A stretch of DNA of 64,000 nt from Nephthysia sp036513515 (GTDB lineage: Bacteria > Chloroflexota > Dormibacteria > Dormibacterales > Dormibacteraceae). The stretch spans positions 1 to 64,000 of the forward strand of contig DATBYW010000079.1 of the NCBI GenBank assembly GCA_036513515.1. The letters run 5' to 3'. Below the pieces are notes generated by a model. It was not told where the DNA came from. It saw only the letters and a program-made list of their open reading frames with translations, and did no database searches. Within the stretch, counting starts at the first letter, position 1. Each line of letters begins with the position of its first letter. A program made the position numbers and the translations under genes. Positions 8,609 through 17,440 of the stretch are shown one piece after another.

Positions 8609-11512
8609 ATGTCGACTTTTTCCTGGAAGCGTCTATGGCGGCGCGGCCGCCGGCCGGTGCGAGCGCTGACATTTGCCGGCGTGCTCGTACTGGCGCTGGG
8701 GGTCCAGGCGCCCGGCGGCGGCTCCGCATCCGCGGTGGGCGTCGCCAGCGGCCCCAGGACCCAGGCTCCTGCGGCCAATACCGCCGACCCGGTCATCGCG
8801 ACTGCGGGCGACATCGCCTGCCCGCCGGGGAGGACGCCCACGGGGACCTCCTGTCAGCATCTCAAGACGGGCGCTGTGCTGGGCGCAATCAACGCCGGAT
8901 GGGTGCTGCCCCTGGGTGACAGCCAGTACACCAACGGCACACCGGCCGAGTATGCAGGCTCGTACAACACGACGGAGTGGGGCACGGAGAAGGGAAAGAG
9001 TTTCCCAGCCGCCGGCAATCACGAATACAACACGCCTGGCGGCACCGGCTACTACGGCTACTTCGGCGCCAACGCGGCACAGTCTTCTAACGGCTACTAC
9101 TCCTACGACATACAGGGACCGAACGGCGCCTTCCGCTGGCACCTGATCTCTCTCAACAGCGAATGCGCGTCGGTGGGAGGCTGCGGCGTCGGCTCGGCGC
9201 AGGAGGCATGGTTGAAGAGCGACCTGGCCGCCCACCCCGGGGTCTGCACCCTGGCTTACTGGCACAAGCCGCGCTTCTCCTCCAGCAGTACGACGCCGTC
9301 GTCCACGACCTACGTGCCGTTCTGGAACGACCTCTACAGCGCCGGCGCGGACCTGGTCCTCAACGGCCACGCCCACGACTACGAGCGCTTCGCGCCGCAG
9401 ACCGGCTCCGGAGCTGCAGACCCGAAGGGTCTGACGGAGATGGTCGTGGGGACCGGCGGCGACGACTTCCACAAGATGGGCGCTGCCATTTCCAACAGCG
9501 TGGTCCGGGACAACGGCAGCTTCGGCGTCCTCAAGATGACGCTGCACGCCACGGGTTACGAGTGGGAGTTCATCCCGGCGGCGGGCTACAGCTTCAAAGA
9601 CTCGGGCACGGCGGCCTGCCACAACGCGCCCGCCGCTGACACCACGCCGCCCTCGCAGCCGACCAATCCCACGGCGTCTTCGACCAATCCCGGCCAGGCC
9701 AATCTGTCCTGGACCGCGAGCACTGACAACGTCGGCGTGAAGAGCTACAACATCTACCGCGGGGCCAACGGCTCCACCCCCGCTCTCCTCACAACGACCA
9801 CCACCAATGGGACCACCTACACGGACGCGGCCGTGGCTGCGAGTACGACCTACGCGTACCAGGTGCAGGCGATCGACGCGGCTGGCAACAGCTCCCAGCT
9901 GTCCCAGACCGCCTCGGTGACGACCCCGGCGACGACCGACACCACGCCTCCCACCCCGCCGGGTCCCTTGCAGGCGGACGTGGTCAACAGCGGCGAGGTG
10001 GACCTCAGCTGGGGCGCCAGCACGGACAGCGGGACCGGCGTCAAGGGCTATCGGGTTTCCCGTTCCCTGGCGGGCGCCAACGCCTTCACGGACCTCGGTA
10101 CCACTACCGGCACCGCCGTGAGCTACCAGGACCTGACCACCAAGCCGAGCACCTCCTACGACTACCAGGTGGTTGCCTTCGACGGAGCAGGCAACGTCTC
10201 CGGCACCTCGGGCAAGATGTCCGTCAGCACCCCGGCGGCGCCCCCGCTGCAGACTTTCACGTTCGTCCCGACGGCTGACGCGACCATCGACCAGAAGAGC
10301 GCCACCGCCAACTTCGGGGGCGACACCAAGCTGGTCGTCGACGCCAGCCCGGTGGACGACTTCCTGCTCAGGTTCGACGTGAGCACCAGCGGCTGCGCCA
10401 GCCTGAAGAGCGCGACCCTGCGCCTGAGCGACAACGCGGACGGCTCTGTCAAGGGAGGCGATTTCTACAGCACGGGTTCGGGTTGGACCGAGGGGGCCGT
10501 GAACTGGAGCACCGCGCCGGCCCGCGGCGTGCTCCTCAACTCGCTGGGGACGGTCGCCTCCGGCAGCACGTATACCGTGGACGTGACCAAGGGCGTCACC
10601 GCCCTCAACGGGGAGGTCGACTTCCGGGTCTCCACCACGAGCAGCGACGGCGCCCACTATTACTCGAAGGAAGGGGCCGCGGGCAACACCGCGCTGGTGC
10701 CCCAGCTGGCGGTCGTCTGCGCGAGCGTGGGTGCAGCTCCCGACACACAGTCGCCAACAGTGCCCGGCACTGTCACGGTCACCTCCGCCTCGGCGAGCGA
10801 TGTCGGCTTGAGCTGGACCGCGAGCACTGACAACAACGCCGTCACCGGCTACCGCATATACCGCGACGGCCTCCAGATCGGATCCGCGCCCGGCACCGCG
10901 CTGACCTACAAGGACTCAACGGTGAGCCCGAGCAAGGGCTACAACTACGAGGTCACGGCCGTCGACGCCGCCGGCAACGAGTCCGGGAAGTCGTACCCTC
11001 CGGCCCCCGCGACCACCTCGGCGGCGCCGACGACGCAGACGTTTGCCTTCGACTCAGCAGCTGATGTCACCCTCGACCAGGTGAACGGCACCACCAACTA
11101 CGGTTCCGACACCAAGCTGGTGGTCGACGGGAGCCCGGTCGACGACTTCCTCCTCAAGTTCAACCTGAGCACGACCGGCTGCTCGGCGGTCACCACCGCG
11201 ACGCTACGCCTGACCGACAAGGCGGACGGATCCGTCAAGGGCGGAGACTTCTACACCACGGCTTCCGGCTGGAGCGAGGGCACCGTCAACTGGAGCAACG
11301 CGCCGGCACGGGGCGTGCTCCTCGCCTCGCTGGGTCCGGTCGCCTCCGGCAGCACCTACACCGTGGACGTGACCAAGGGCGTGACCGCCGTCAATGGGGA
11401 GGTCGACTTCCGTGTCTCCACCACCAGCGGCGACGGCGCGCATTACTACTCCAGGGAAGGCGCGGCCGGCAATTCAAGCCTCACGCCTCAGCTGACCGTC
11501 ACCTGCAGCTGA
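8609..11512 (+). CDS. Secreted metallophosphoesterase with FN3 and DNRLRE modules
   Basis: This is a 967-residue exported protein. An Arg-rich N-terminus and a hydrophobic stretch (about 17-35) form a signal peptide. Residues about 60-340 are a calcineurin-like phosphoesterase domain with A-G-D-I, L-G-D-S-Q-Y, G-N-H-E-Y and N-G-H-A-H-D-Y-E motifs. Then come two fibronectin type III domains (about 350-540), a DNRLRE domain (about 548-705; P-T-A-D-A-T-I-D-Q then N-F-G-G-D), another FN3 (about 715-795) and a second DNRLRE copy (about 800-967) nearly identical in part to the first. DNRLRE domains are common in wall-bound or extracellular proteins. The gene at 20752 has a paralogous catalytic domain. 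Confidence 0.9.
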   Translation: MSTFSWKRLWRRGRRPVRALTFAGVLVLALGVQAPGGGSASAVGVASGPRTQAPAANTADPVIATAGDIACPPGRTPTGTSCQHLKTGAVLGAINAGWVLPLGDSQYTNGTPAEYAGSYNTTEWGTEKGKSFPAAGNHEYNTPGGTGYYGYFGANAAQSSNGYYSYDIQGPNGAFRWHLISLNSECASVGGCGVGSAQEAWLKSDLAAHPGVCTLAYWHKPRFSSSSTTPSSTTYVPFWNDLYSAGADLVLNGHAHDYERFAPQTGSGAADPKGLTEMVVGTGGDDFHKMGAAISNSVVRDNGSFGVLKMTLHATGYEWEFIPAAGYSFKDSGTAACHNAPAADTTPPSQPTNPTASSTNPGQANLSWTASTDNVGVKSYNIYRGANGSTPALLTTTTTNGTTYTDAAVAASTTYAYQVQAIDAAGNSSQLSQTASVTTPATTDTTPPTPPGPLQADVVNSGEVDLSWGASTDSGTGVKGYRVSRSLAGANAFTDLGTTTGTAVSYQDLTTKPSTSYDYQVVAFDGAGNVSGTSGKMSVSTPAAPPLQTFTFVPTADATIDQKSATANFGGDTKLVVDASPVDDFLLRFDVSTSGCASLKSATLRLSDNADGSVKGGDFYSTGSGWTEGAVNWSTAPARGVLLNSLGTVASGSTYTVDVTKGVTALNGEVDFRVSTTSSDGAHYYSKEGAAGNTALVPQLAVVCASVGAAPDTQSPTVPGTVTVTSASASDVGLSWTASTDNNAVTGYRIYRDGLQIGSAPGTALTYKDSTVSPSKGYNYEVTAVDAAGNESGKSYPPAPATTSAAPTTQTFAFDSAADVTLDQVNGTTNYGSDTKLVVDGSPVDDFLLKFNLSTTGCSAVTTATLRLTDKADGSVKGGDFYTTASGWSEGTVNWSNAPARGVLLASLGPVASGSTYTVDVTKGVTAVNGEVDFRVSTTSGDGAHYYSREGAAGNSSLTPQLTVTCS

Positions 11513-11525
11513 CGGAGGCGCCTCC

Positions 11526-11561
11526 GAGACCGGTGCTCACGGCACGACGAGCACCGGTCTC
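11526..11561. terminator. Bidirectional terminator between convergent genes
   Basis: A perfect 13-bp inverted repeat (GAGACCGGTGCTC / GAGCACCGGTCTC) with a 10-base loop lies just after the phosphoesterase stop and overlaps the 3' end of the convergent universal stress protein gene. Its position suggests a shared bidirectional terminator. Confidence 0.7.
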
Positions 11562-11950
11562 GTCGCGTGGCGCACCACGCGCTCGGAGACCGAGCCCATG
11601 AGGAACCGGCGAGCGGCGCCCATCCCCCTGTGGCCGAGGACGACGAGGTCGTAGTTGCCCTCTTCGGCGGTGTCGAGGATCTCCTCGGCCGGCCTACCGA
11701 CGCGGAGGCTGGTCTCAGCCTCGACGCCGGCGGCTGCCAGGATTGAGTTGGCCTCAGCCAGCTGACGCTCGTGTAGAGGCAAATCGCTCGTCGGATCCAC
11801 CGCGTCCGGAATCCGGGGCGCGGCGTCGAGCGCCGGAGCCACCCCGATGACCGTTATCGAGCTGCCGGGTTCTGCCCGGTAGAGCTTGGCAGCCCACTCG
11901 AGCGCCCTTTTAGCCTCACCTGACCCGTCGTAGCCGACCAGTATCTTCAC
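11537..11950 (-). CDS. Universal stress protein (UspA family)
   Basis: This is a single UspA domain of 137 residues. It begins V-K-I-L-V-G-Y-D-G-S and ends with the ATP-binding signature G-H-R-G-M-G followed by the G-S-V-S-E turn, so it belongs to the ATP-binding USP class. GTG 11950 is preferred over TTG 11965 because GGAGGG lies seven bases before the GTG. The gene is monocistronic and convergent with the phosphoesterase. A second USP domain in the window is fused to a UbiB kinase (30434-32512). Confidence 0.9.
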   Translation of the reverse strand: MKILVGYDGSGEAKRALEWAAKLYRAEPGSSITVIGVAPALDAAPRIPDAVDPTSDLPLHERQLAEANSILAAAGVEAETSLRVGRPAEEILDTAEEGNYDLVVLGHRGMGAARRFLMGSVSERVVRHATRPVLVVP

Positions 11951-12081
11951 GGCGCATCCCTCCAACTACGCCGCCGCGGGGGATTCTTTCGACGGCCCGT
12001 CATTATGTAGCGCAAGTTGGGTCGACGCGGCAGGGAGCGTGCTCACGCCCGGGCTCCTGACCGGCCGATACTGGTTGTCAG

Positions 12082-12939
12082 GTGGCAGATTCACTGGTCC
12101 CGATCATCGACCCGCAGGCGAGTCCGAAGCCCGGCTCCCTGGCCTTCGCCTTCGCCGGCAGCCGCATGGTGGCCGTGCGCTCCGAGGGCGTGCTTCGGGT
12201 GCCGGAGTACGGACACCTGAGCGAGCTCCTGGGGGATCCGCCGGACGCCGTCTACCTGGGACGGCTCGGCGATCGCGACTGCTTCGCGCTCTCCATACCG
12301 GAAGGGGCCGACCTGGGCACCGACCTGGTCGTGGCGGGGCTCCGCGAGCTGTACCCCGTCTTGCCCGAGCACCTCATGGCGGCGGCCGGGCGGGCGTTCC
12401 AGACCCTGGAGTGGTACCACGGGCACGCTTACTGCGGCCGCTGTGGGACGCCTACCGAGCTCTCAGGAACCGAGATGGCGAGGTCCTGCCCGGCCTGCGG
12501 CGCGCTTCACTTTCCGCGCGTCACGCCGGCCGTGATCATGCTGGTGGAGCGCGAAGGCGAGGTGTTGCTGGCCCGCAACCGGCGCTTCGCCGGTCCTTTC
12601 TACAGCGTGCTGGCGGGGTTCGTGGAACCCGGTGAGACGCTGGAGCAGGCGGTGGCCCGCGAGGTGGGCGAAGAGGCGGGCATCGAGATCGGCGACGTCC
12701 GCTACTTCGGCAGCCAGAGCTGGCCCTTTCCCAGCCAGCTGATGATCGGCTTCTTCGCGCGTCACAGTGCCGGTGAGGTCAAGGTGGACGGCTCGGAGCT
12801 GATAGAAGCAAGCTGGTTTCGACCGGAGCAGGTGGCCGCGGGAGAGATTCAGCTGCCGGGGCCTTTCAGCATCGCGCGGCGGTTGATCGATCACTGGCTG
12901 CAACGCTCTTCTATAGACTCCCGGCGTGGGTTTGTGTGA
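12082..12939 (+). CDS. nudC: NudC-like Nudix hydrolase (NADH pyrophosphatase)
   Basis: This 285-residue protein has an N-terminal NADH-pyrophosphatase-like domain, a zinc ribbon (C-G-R-C at about 117 and C-P-A-C at about 135) and a Nudix box beginning G-F-V-E-P-G-E-T (about 175). After the box come S-Q-S-W-P-F-P, the diagnostic NudC motif for NAD(H) or NAD-capped RNA (consensus S-Q-P-W-P-F-P with one change here). The start is GTG 12082. The 3' end overlaps the PHP gene by 14 bases, so the two are probably co-translated. Confidence 0.92.
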   Translation: MADSLVPIIDPQASPKPGSLAFAFAGSRMVAVRSEGVLRVPEYGHLSELLGDPPDAVYLGRLGDRDCFALSIPEGADLGTDLVVAGLRELYPVLPEHLMAAAGRAFQTLEWYHGHAYCGRCGTPTELSGTEMARSCPACGALHFPRVTPAVIMLVEREGEVLLARNRRFAGPFYSVLAGFVEPGETLEQAVAREVGEEAGIEIGDVRYFGSQSWPFPSQLMIGFFARHSAGEVKVDGSELIEASWFRPEQVAAGEIQLPGPFSIARRLIDHWLQRSSIDSRRGFV

Positions 12940-13609
12940 TCCGCATGTTCACACCACGTTCTCTGATGGGCGGCATACGCCGCGGCAGGTTGTGGACGTG
13001 GCCGCGCGGATTCCCGGGCTGGATACCGTCGCGATCACCGATCACGACTGCATAGAGGGGGCTCTTGAGGCGAGGCGCTACCTGGAGGCTCGCGGCTCCG
13101 CGCTGCACGTGATAGTGGGGGAGGAGGTGAGCAGCCGCGACGGCCACATCGTGGGCCTGTTCCTGCACCAGCTCGTGCGCCCCGCGATGTCGGCGCAGGA
13201 CACGATCTCTGCGATACACGAACAGGGAGGGCTCGCGGTCGCGGTGCATCCCTTCCGGAATCCAGGACGGGAAGGGGTGGCTGAGCTCGCCGCCACACTA
13301 CCCTTCGACGCGGTCGAGCTCCTGAACGGCGCGCCCACCCCGAGGGGGCGTTCGGCAAACCGCCGGGTGGCACGCCTCGACATCCGCGGCAAGCCGGTCA
13401 CCGGCGGTTCGGACGCGCACATCAAGGAGATGGTGGCGGCCTGCAGCACGGAGTATCCCGGCTCGGGCCCCGAGGCCTTCAGAGAGGCTCTGACGGAGGC
13501 CCGCACGAAGCCGGCTCGGCGCCGCGTCAGCCTGCTTCCCTACCTGCGCTATGCCGGCCTCAAGGTGGCCCGCCACCCCCGAGCCCTCCGCGAACTCTGG
13601 CCCGCGTGA
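12926..13609 (+). CDS. PHP domain phosphoesterase
   Basis: This is a 227-residue protein with the PHP metal motifs: D-P-H-V-H-T-T-F-S-D-G at the start, A-I-T-D-H-D at about 37, G-E-E-V at about 65, V-H-P-F at about 105 and G-G-S-D-A-H at about 150. It resembles stand-alone PHP phosphatases (YciV/TrpH-like) that hydrolyse 3',5'-nucleoside bisphosphates or short RNA ends. The start is GTG 12926, inside the nudC-like gene. A role in nucleotide or RNA end clean-up alongside the Nudix enzyme is inferred. Confidence 0.85.
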   Translation: MGLCDPHVHTTFSDGRHTPRQVVDVAARIPGLDTVAITDHDCIEGALEARRYLEARGSALHVIVGEEVSSRDGHIVGLFLHQLVRPAMSAQDTISAIHEQGGLAVAVHPFRNPGREGVAELAATLPFDAVELLNGAPTPRGRSANRRVARLDIRGKPVTGGSDAHIKEMVAACSTEYPGSGPEAFREALTEARTKPARRRVSLLPYLRYAGLKVARHPRALRELWPA

Positions 13610-13624
13610 TTCAGTCTCGAGACT

Positions 13625-13646
13625 CTCCCCCGCGCAGTCGGGGGAG
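13625..13646 (+). terminator. Hairpin after PHP gene
   Basis: An 8-bp perfect inverted repeat (CTCCCCCG / CGGGGGAG) with a six-base loop lies 16 bases after the PHP stop. A second C/G-rich hairpin of the same style (CCTCCCC / GGGGAGG) sits at 13735-13756. Confidence 0.6.
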
Positions 13647-14122
13647 TACCCGGCCGTGCCGGGCGAGGGGGTCCCGCGCAGTCGGCGGTGGTAGCTCTCA
13701 CAGCAAGTCAGGCTGTTGACGCCCCCCACCCAACCCTCCCCCCGCGGGCGGGGAGGACGTTAAGGGTGCACGTCTGTTCTCATGCATCGGGACCAGGCGG
13801 GCGGGCGTTTGGTAGCGGGTAACAGCTTTTAAGTCATAGTCTGGCCAGCCGGCGTGGACAGATTCGAGAAGCGGCAGTCTCTCATGCGGACGCATTAGTT
13901 GGTAGTCATACCAACGCAGGTTCGACACACCGCGACATAGGTATGCGCGCTTAGACGCGCGACCATTCATCTGCCTGACAAGGGCCCGTCCTCTGCGTAC
14001 GAGGGGATAGTCCGCATGCACGTTGTTGACGCGTAGGGGGCCGTCTTAGCCTGCTGAAGTCTCGCCGGCTCACTGGGCTTATTTGGCGCCCGAGCCGGCG
14101 GCGAGTTTTTGACACCAGGAGT
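13647..14122. other. 476-base intergenic region without a convincing gene
   Basis: Apart from the second hairpin at 13735-13756 I see no supported gene. The stretch at about 13780-14060 looks less GC-rich than its surroundings. It contains a minus-strand ORF (about 13698-14021, GTG start) with no recognisable family and a low-complexity end over the hairpin. It may be a decayed acquired segment or the upstream regulatory region of the GT2-GtrA gene. Confidence 0.4.
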
Positions 14123-15712
14123 TTGGCATTCAGTGATCGAAAAGCGATGGACTTGTTGCGGCGCGGGTTGTTTGACCGGGTGACGTCTGGTCTTTTGGAG
14201 GCTGATCAGGAGCATGGCCATGCGCCCCGAACGGTGCCCCGGAAATCGGCCCCCCGGCTGTCTGTCGTGGTGCCGACTCGCAACGAGGCCGCCAACCTCT
14301 GCCAGCTCAGGGGCGAGCTGGAGAGGGCGCTCGCCGGGGTCGACCACGAGGTCATCGTGGTTGACGACTCGTCCGACGCCACCACCCGCCCGCTGCTGGC
14401 ACGAATCTCGTCGGAGGCCCCGCACTGGCGTGTGGTGGAGCGTTCACCGGCGGAGCAGACAGGGCTGGCGACGGCGGTGACCACCGGGCTGGCCCTGGCT
14501 CGGGGCGACGCGGTCTGCGTCATGGACGGCGATCTCCAGCACCCTCCGGAGGTCGCGCCCCGGCTGCTGCGGGCCGTCGAGGCAGGGGCGGACCTGGCCG
14601 TAGCCTCCCGTTACGTCGAAGGCGGTGAGGCCACCGGTCTGGTCAGCGGCTATCGCCAGCTGGTCAGTCGAGGCTCTCGCTGGGCCGCCTTCGCCACGTT
14701 CCCGGAGTCGCGCCGGACCAGCGACCCGCTCACCGGCTTCTTCTGCGTTCGGCGCTCTGCCGTCGCCGGCCTGGAGCTGCGGCCAGTGGGCTTCAAGGTC
14801 CTGCTCGAGCTCCTGGTCCTCTGCCCGGGGCTGAAGACGGTGGACGTGCCCTTCGTCTTCGGGCGCCGGCTCGAAGGGCAGTCCAAGGCGAGCGCACGGC
14901 AGGGCCTGCTCTTCCTCCGGCACCTGGTCTCTCTGTTTCTGCACGTGCCGGAGAGCTCTCACGCGCTGAAGTTCGCCCTGGTCAGCCTCTGCAGCCTGGC
15001 CGTCTTTCAGGGCGCCTTCGATTTCCTGGCGCGCACCGCCCTGCCCCAGCTGGTGATCTGGGCGGCAGCCTCGCTGGTCAGCTCGCTGCTCAATGCGGTC
15101 CTGCAGCGACATCTGACCTTCCGCAGCCACTGGCGCCGCCCCCTGCTCTACCGGGCGTTCGGGTCGAGCGGCAGCCTGGCGGGCCTTGCGGTCTACGCCG
15201 CCCTGCTCTGGGCCAGCCCGCGACATCCCACCTTGACGGCCGGCGTGGCCCAGGCCATAGCCCTCGCCATTCCCATGACGGTGAACCTGCTGAGCGTCCG
15301 GCGCTGGTTCAGGGTCGGCACCGCCGGCTCTGCCAACAGGCTGGAGGAGCTGGGCCGCCGGCTGGAGGTGGACACCGCCTGGTGGAGCGAGCCGGCGCCT
15401 GAGCCGCTCGATGCCAGACGGCGCGAACTGGCCCCCGCCGGGCTCGAGGAGCTGATAAGGCACTGCGCCGCCTCGACCATCCCGGACCTGGTCGTCCAGT
15501 CTCCGTCGGACCGGCCGCAGCCCCGCCGGAACATCGAGTCGCTGTCCGCGATCATCGTGCCCAAGCCGGAGGTGGGCCGCGTTGCGGTCCTGGTCCGGCG
15601 AAGCGTCAAACCGTTCACCGCCGCCGACCTGGAGCAGGCCGTCCGCCTCCTCCACGGGTCGGGACTGGACGCCGAGGGCGCGGCCCTTCCGCTGAGGGTG
15701 GCGAAGCCTTGA
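14123..15712 (+). CDS. GT2 glycosyltransferase fused to GtrA-like membrane domain
   Basis: This is a 529-residue polyprenol-phosphate glycosyltransferase. Residues about 45-260 are a GT-A fold with V-V-V-P-T-R-N-E, V-V-D-D-S-S-D and the donor/metal motif D-G-D-L-Q-H-P-P, as in DPM1-type enzymes. Residues about 285-400 hold four hydrophobic helices with a T-F-R-S-H-W segment typical of GtrA-type lipid-carrier flippases. About 130 residues follow as a soluble C-terminal tail of unknown function. TTG 14123 and ATG 14147 are both possible starts. The stop overlaps the next gene by four bases. Confidence 0.87.
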   Translation: MAFSDRKAMDLLRRGLFDRVTSGLLEADQEHGHAPRTVPRKSAPRLSVVVPTRNEAANLCQLRGELERALAGVDHEVIVVDDSSDATTRPLLARISSEAPHWRVVERSPAEQTGLATAVTTGLALARGDAVCVMDGDLQHPPEVAPRLLRAVEAGADLAVASRYVEGGEATGLVSGYRQLVSRGSRWAAFATFPESRRTSDPLTGFFCVRRSAVAGLELRPVGFKVLLELLVLCPGLKTVDVPFVFGRRLEGQSKASARQGLLFLRHLVSLFLHVPESSHALKFALVSLCSLAVFQGAFDFLARTALPQLVIWAAASLVSSLLNAVLQRHLTFRSHWRRPLLYRAFGSSGSLAGLAVYAALLWASPRHPTLTAGVAQAIALAIPMTVNLLSVRRWFRVGTAGSANRLEELGRRLEVDTAWWSEPAPEPLDARRRELAPAGLEELIRHCAASTIPDLVVQSPSDRPQPRRNIESLSAIIVPKPEVGRVAVLVRRSVKPFTAADLEQAVRLLHGSGLDAEGAALPLRVAKP

Positions 15713-16188
15713 GCGCTCTCAGCCCGGCACCGTTGGAGGGCGCCGGCGGCGCGCCGATCGCCGCCTGGATCCGCTGGTGGAGCTCGGCCGGCGCCTTCGG
15801 CCTCGTAGGTCTGAGCGGCATCGCGGTCAACCAGGCGCTGCTTGCGGCCCTGGTCTCGGGGGCACGCCTCAACTACCTCGTGGCCGCCGTGCTGGCGAGC
15901 GCGGGCTCCAGCACCTGCAACTTCCTGCTCACCGAGCGCTGGGTCTTCAGAGGCCGGCGCCGGGGCGGAGCGCTGAGGCGGTTCCTGGGCTACTCCGCCC
16001 TGACTCTCGGCTCGACGCCGGTGCGGCTGCCAATCCTCTACGTCCTCACCTCGCTGCACGGCGTCCATTACCTGCTCTCGAACCTGGTCGCCATCGTCGC
16101 TGTCTTCGGGGGCCGCTACCTCGTTTCGGACCTCCTGATCTGGCGGCAGCACGTCACACCGAACCTGGAGGTCAACGTCACCGAATGA
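15709..16188 (+). CDS. GtrA family membrane protein
   Basis: This is a 159-residue protein with four hydrophobic helices and the GtrA signature region (N-F-L-L-T-E-R-W-V-F-R after helix 2). GtrA proteins are thought to move polyprenol-phosphate-linked sugars across the membrane. The TTG start overlaps the upstream TGA (TTGA), and its own stop overlaps the next start (ATGA), so translation is coupled on both sides. It is a second GtrA unit next to the one fused to GT2. Confidence 0.88.
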   Translation: MSALSPAPLEGAGGAPIAAWIRWWSSAGAFGLVGLSGIAVNQALLAALVSGARLNYLVAAVLASAGSSTCNFLLTERWVFRGRRRGGALRRFLGYSALTLGSTPVRLPILYVLTSLHGVHYLLSNLVAIVAVFGGRYLVSDLLIWRQHVTPNLEVNVTE

Positions 16189-17387
16189 ACGAGTCCCGTC
16201 ACCGCTACGACATCGAGGGCATCATCCGGATCCGATCCGCCGTGCGGCTGCCGGAGCTCGAGTTCGCGCGCTCGCATCGACCCCTCAAACCCGACCTGGT
16301 CATAGAGCGCGGCCTGGTCGGCGCCCCCCTGCCCAGAGCTCGCCGGTCCCTGGTGTCGGAAGCAGGGCGGATCACCTGGCGGGAGCACCTGGGAAGCCTG
16401 GGCGCGAACTTCCGCATCGAGTTCGGAGAACCGATCCGGATAACCGTCGGTCCGCTCCTGACGGTGTCCCCGCACGTGGTCTACACGAACCTCGTCGAGC
16501 CGCTGCTCCGCTTCATGCTGGTCCGGCGCGGGCGCGTGCTGCTCCACGCGGCAACAGTCGTCCTCGGCGGCCAGACGGTCATGCTCTCGGCGGAGACCGA
16601 CACCGGCAAGACGACCACGATCCTCCGCCTCCTCCAGGAGCACGGCGGCACCTTCTACTCCGACGACATGGTCCTGGTGGATCCCAACGGCTGGGTGACG
16701 CGGTATCCGAAGCCGCTGACGATCAGTGCGCACACCGTCCGCGCGACGCCCCGGAACCGCCTGAGCCTGGGCAAGCGGCTGGCCCTCCCACTCCAGAGCC
16801 GCCTGCACTCTCGCGGCGTGCGGGGGGCGGGCAAGCGGATGGGGAGCCTGAACCTGCCCATCATGTCGCTGAACGCGGCGATACAGGCCGTCGTCCCGCC
16901 GCCCAAGTACGCCGTCACCGACCTGGTGGACTGCGAGATGGGGCGGCGGACCCGCCTGGAACACGTGTTCCTGATCGAGCGCGGCGAGCAGACGGAGATC
17001 GGGCAGGTGACGGGCTCGGAGGCTGTGGAGGCCCTGATCCGCAACACAGAGGACGCCTACGGCTTCCCGCCCTATCCCATTCTCGCCCGCCACATATGCA
17101 TCGACGGCATGGGTCTCGCGGGTCTCCGGCGGCGGGAGCGGGCCATCCTCGAATCGGCTCTGGGTGACCGTGACCTGACCCGGATCGTCGCGGCGGACTA
17201 CGGATGGGCGGACATCATCGTGCAGCGCCTCGGACTCGACGAGGCCCTCCAGCCCGCGCTGGAGGCGCTGGCTCCGGTGGAGCGGTCCCTGACCCCCGTG
17301 CAGCTGTCGCCGCTCACGGAGGGCCCTGGCGACGCATCCTCCAGGCCCGAGACCGAGCCGGAACCAGTCGCTTCGGGCCGCCCTTGA
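16185..17387 (+). CDS. HprK-like P-loop kinase family protein
   Basis: This is a 400-residue protein with a Walker A-like loop A-E-T-D-T-G-K-T-T-T (about residue 145) preceded by H-A-A-T-V-V-L-G-G. A following Y-S-D-D-M-V-L-V segment matches the HPr kinase/phosphorylase-like fold often called HprK-related serine kinase. No HPr protein is present here, and such proteins often sit in polysaccharide or peptide-modification loci, so the target is unknown. ATG 16185 overlaps the GtrA stop (ATGA). A long antisense frame across the region is a shadow. Confidence 0.7.
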   Translation: MNESRHRYDIEGIIRIRSAVRLPELEFARSHRPLKPDLVIERGLVGAPLPRARRSLVSEAGRITWREHLGSLGANFRIEFGEPIRITVGPLLTVSPHVVYTNLVEPLLRFMLVRRGRVLLHAATVVLGGQTVMLSAETDTGKTTTILRLLQEHGGTFYSDDMVLVDPNGWVTRYPKPLTISAHTVRATPRNRLSLGKRLALPLQSRLHSRGVRGAGKRMGSLNLPIMSLNAAIQAVVPPPKYAVTDLVDCEMGRRTRLEHVFLIERGEQTEIGQVTGSEAVEALIRNTEDAYGFPPYPILARHICIDGMGLAGLRRRERAILESALGDRDLTRIVAADYGWADIIVQRLGLDEALQPALEALAPVERSLTPVQLSPLTEGPGDASSRPETEPEPVASGRP

Positions 17388-17440
17388 GGATCACCCAGGA
17401 GACGCCTTCGAGCAAGGGCGTAGTGCGAGGGAAGGGAACG

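Noticed and set aside
8633..10657. 674-residue minus-strand ORF opposite the secreted phosphoesterase
   Set aside because: Composition is Gly/Arg/Val-biased without domains, while the plus strand has signal peptide, phosphoesterase, FN3 and DNRLRE domains.
13698..14021. 107-residue minus-strand ORF
   Set aside because: No family match, its end runs through a low-complexity hairpin and there is no ribosome-binding site; kept only as an observation.
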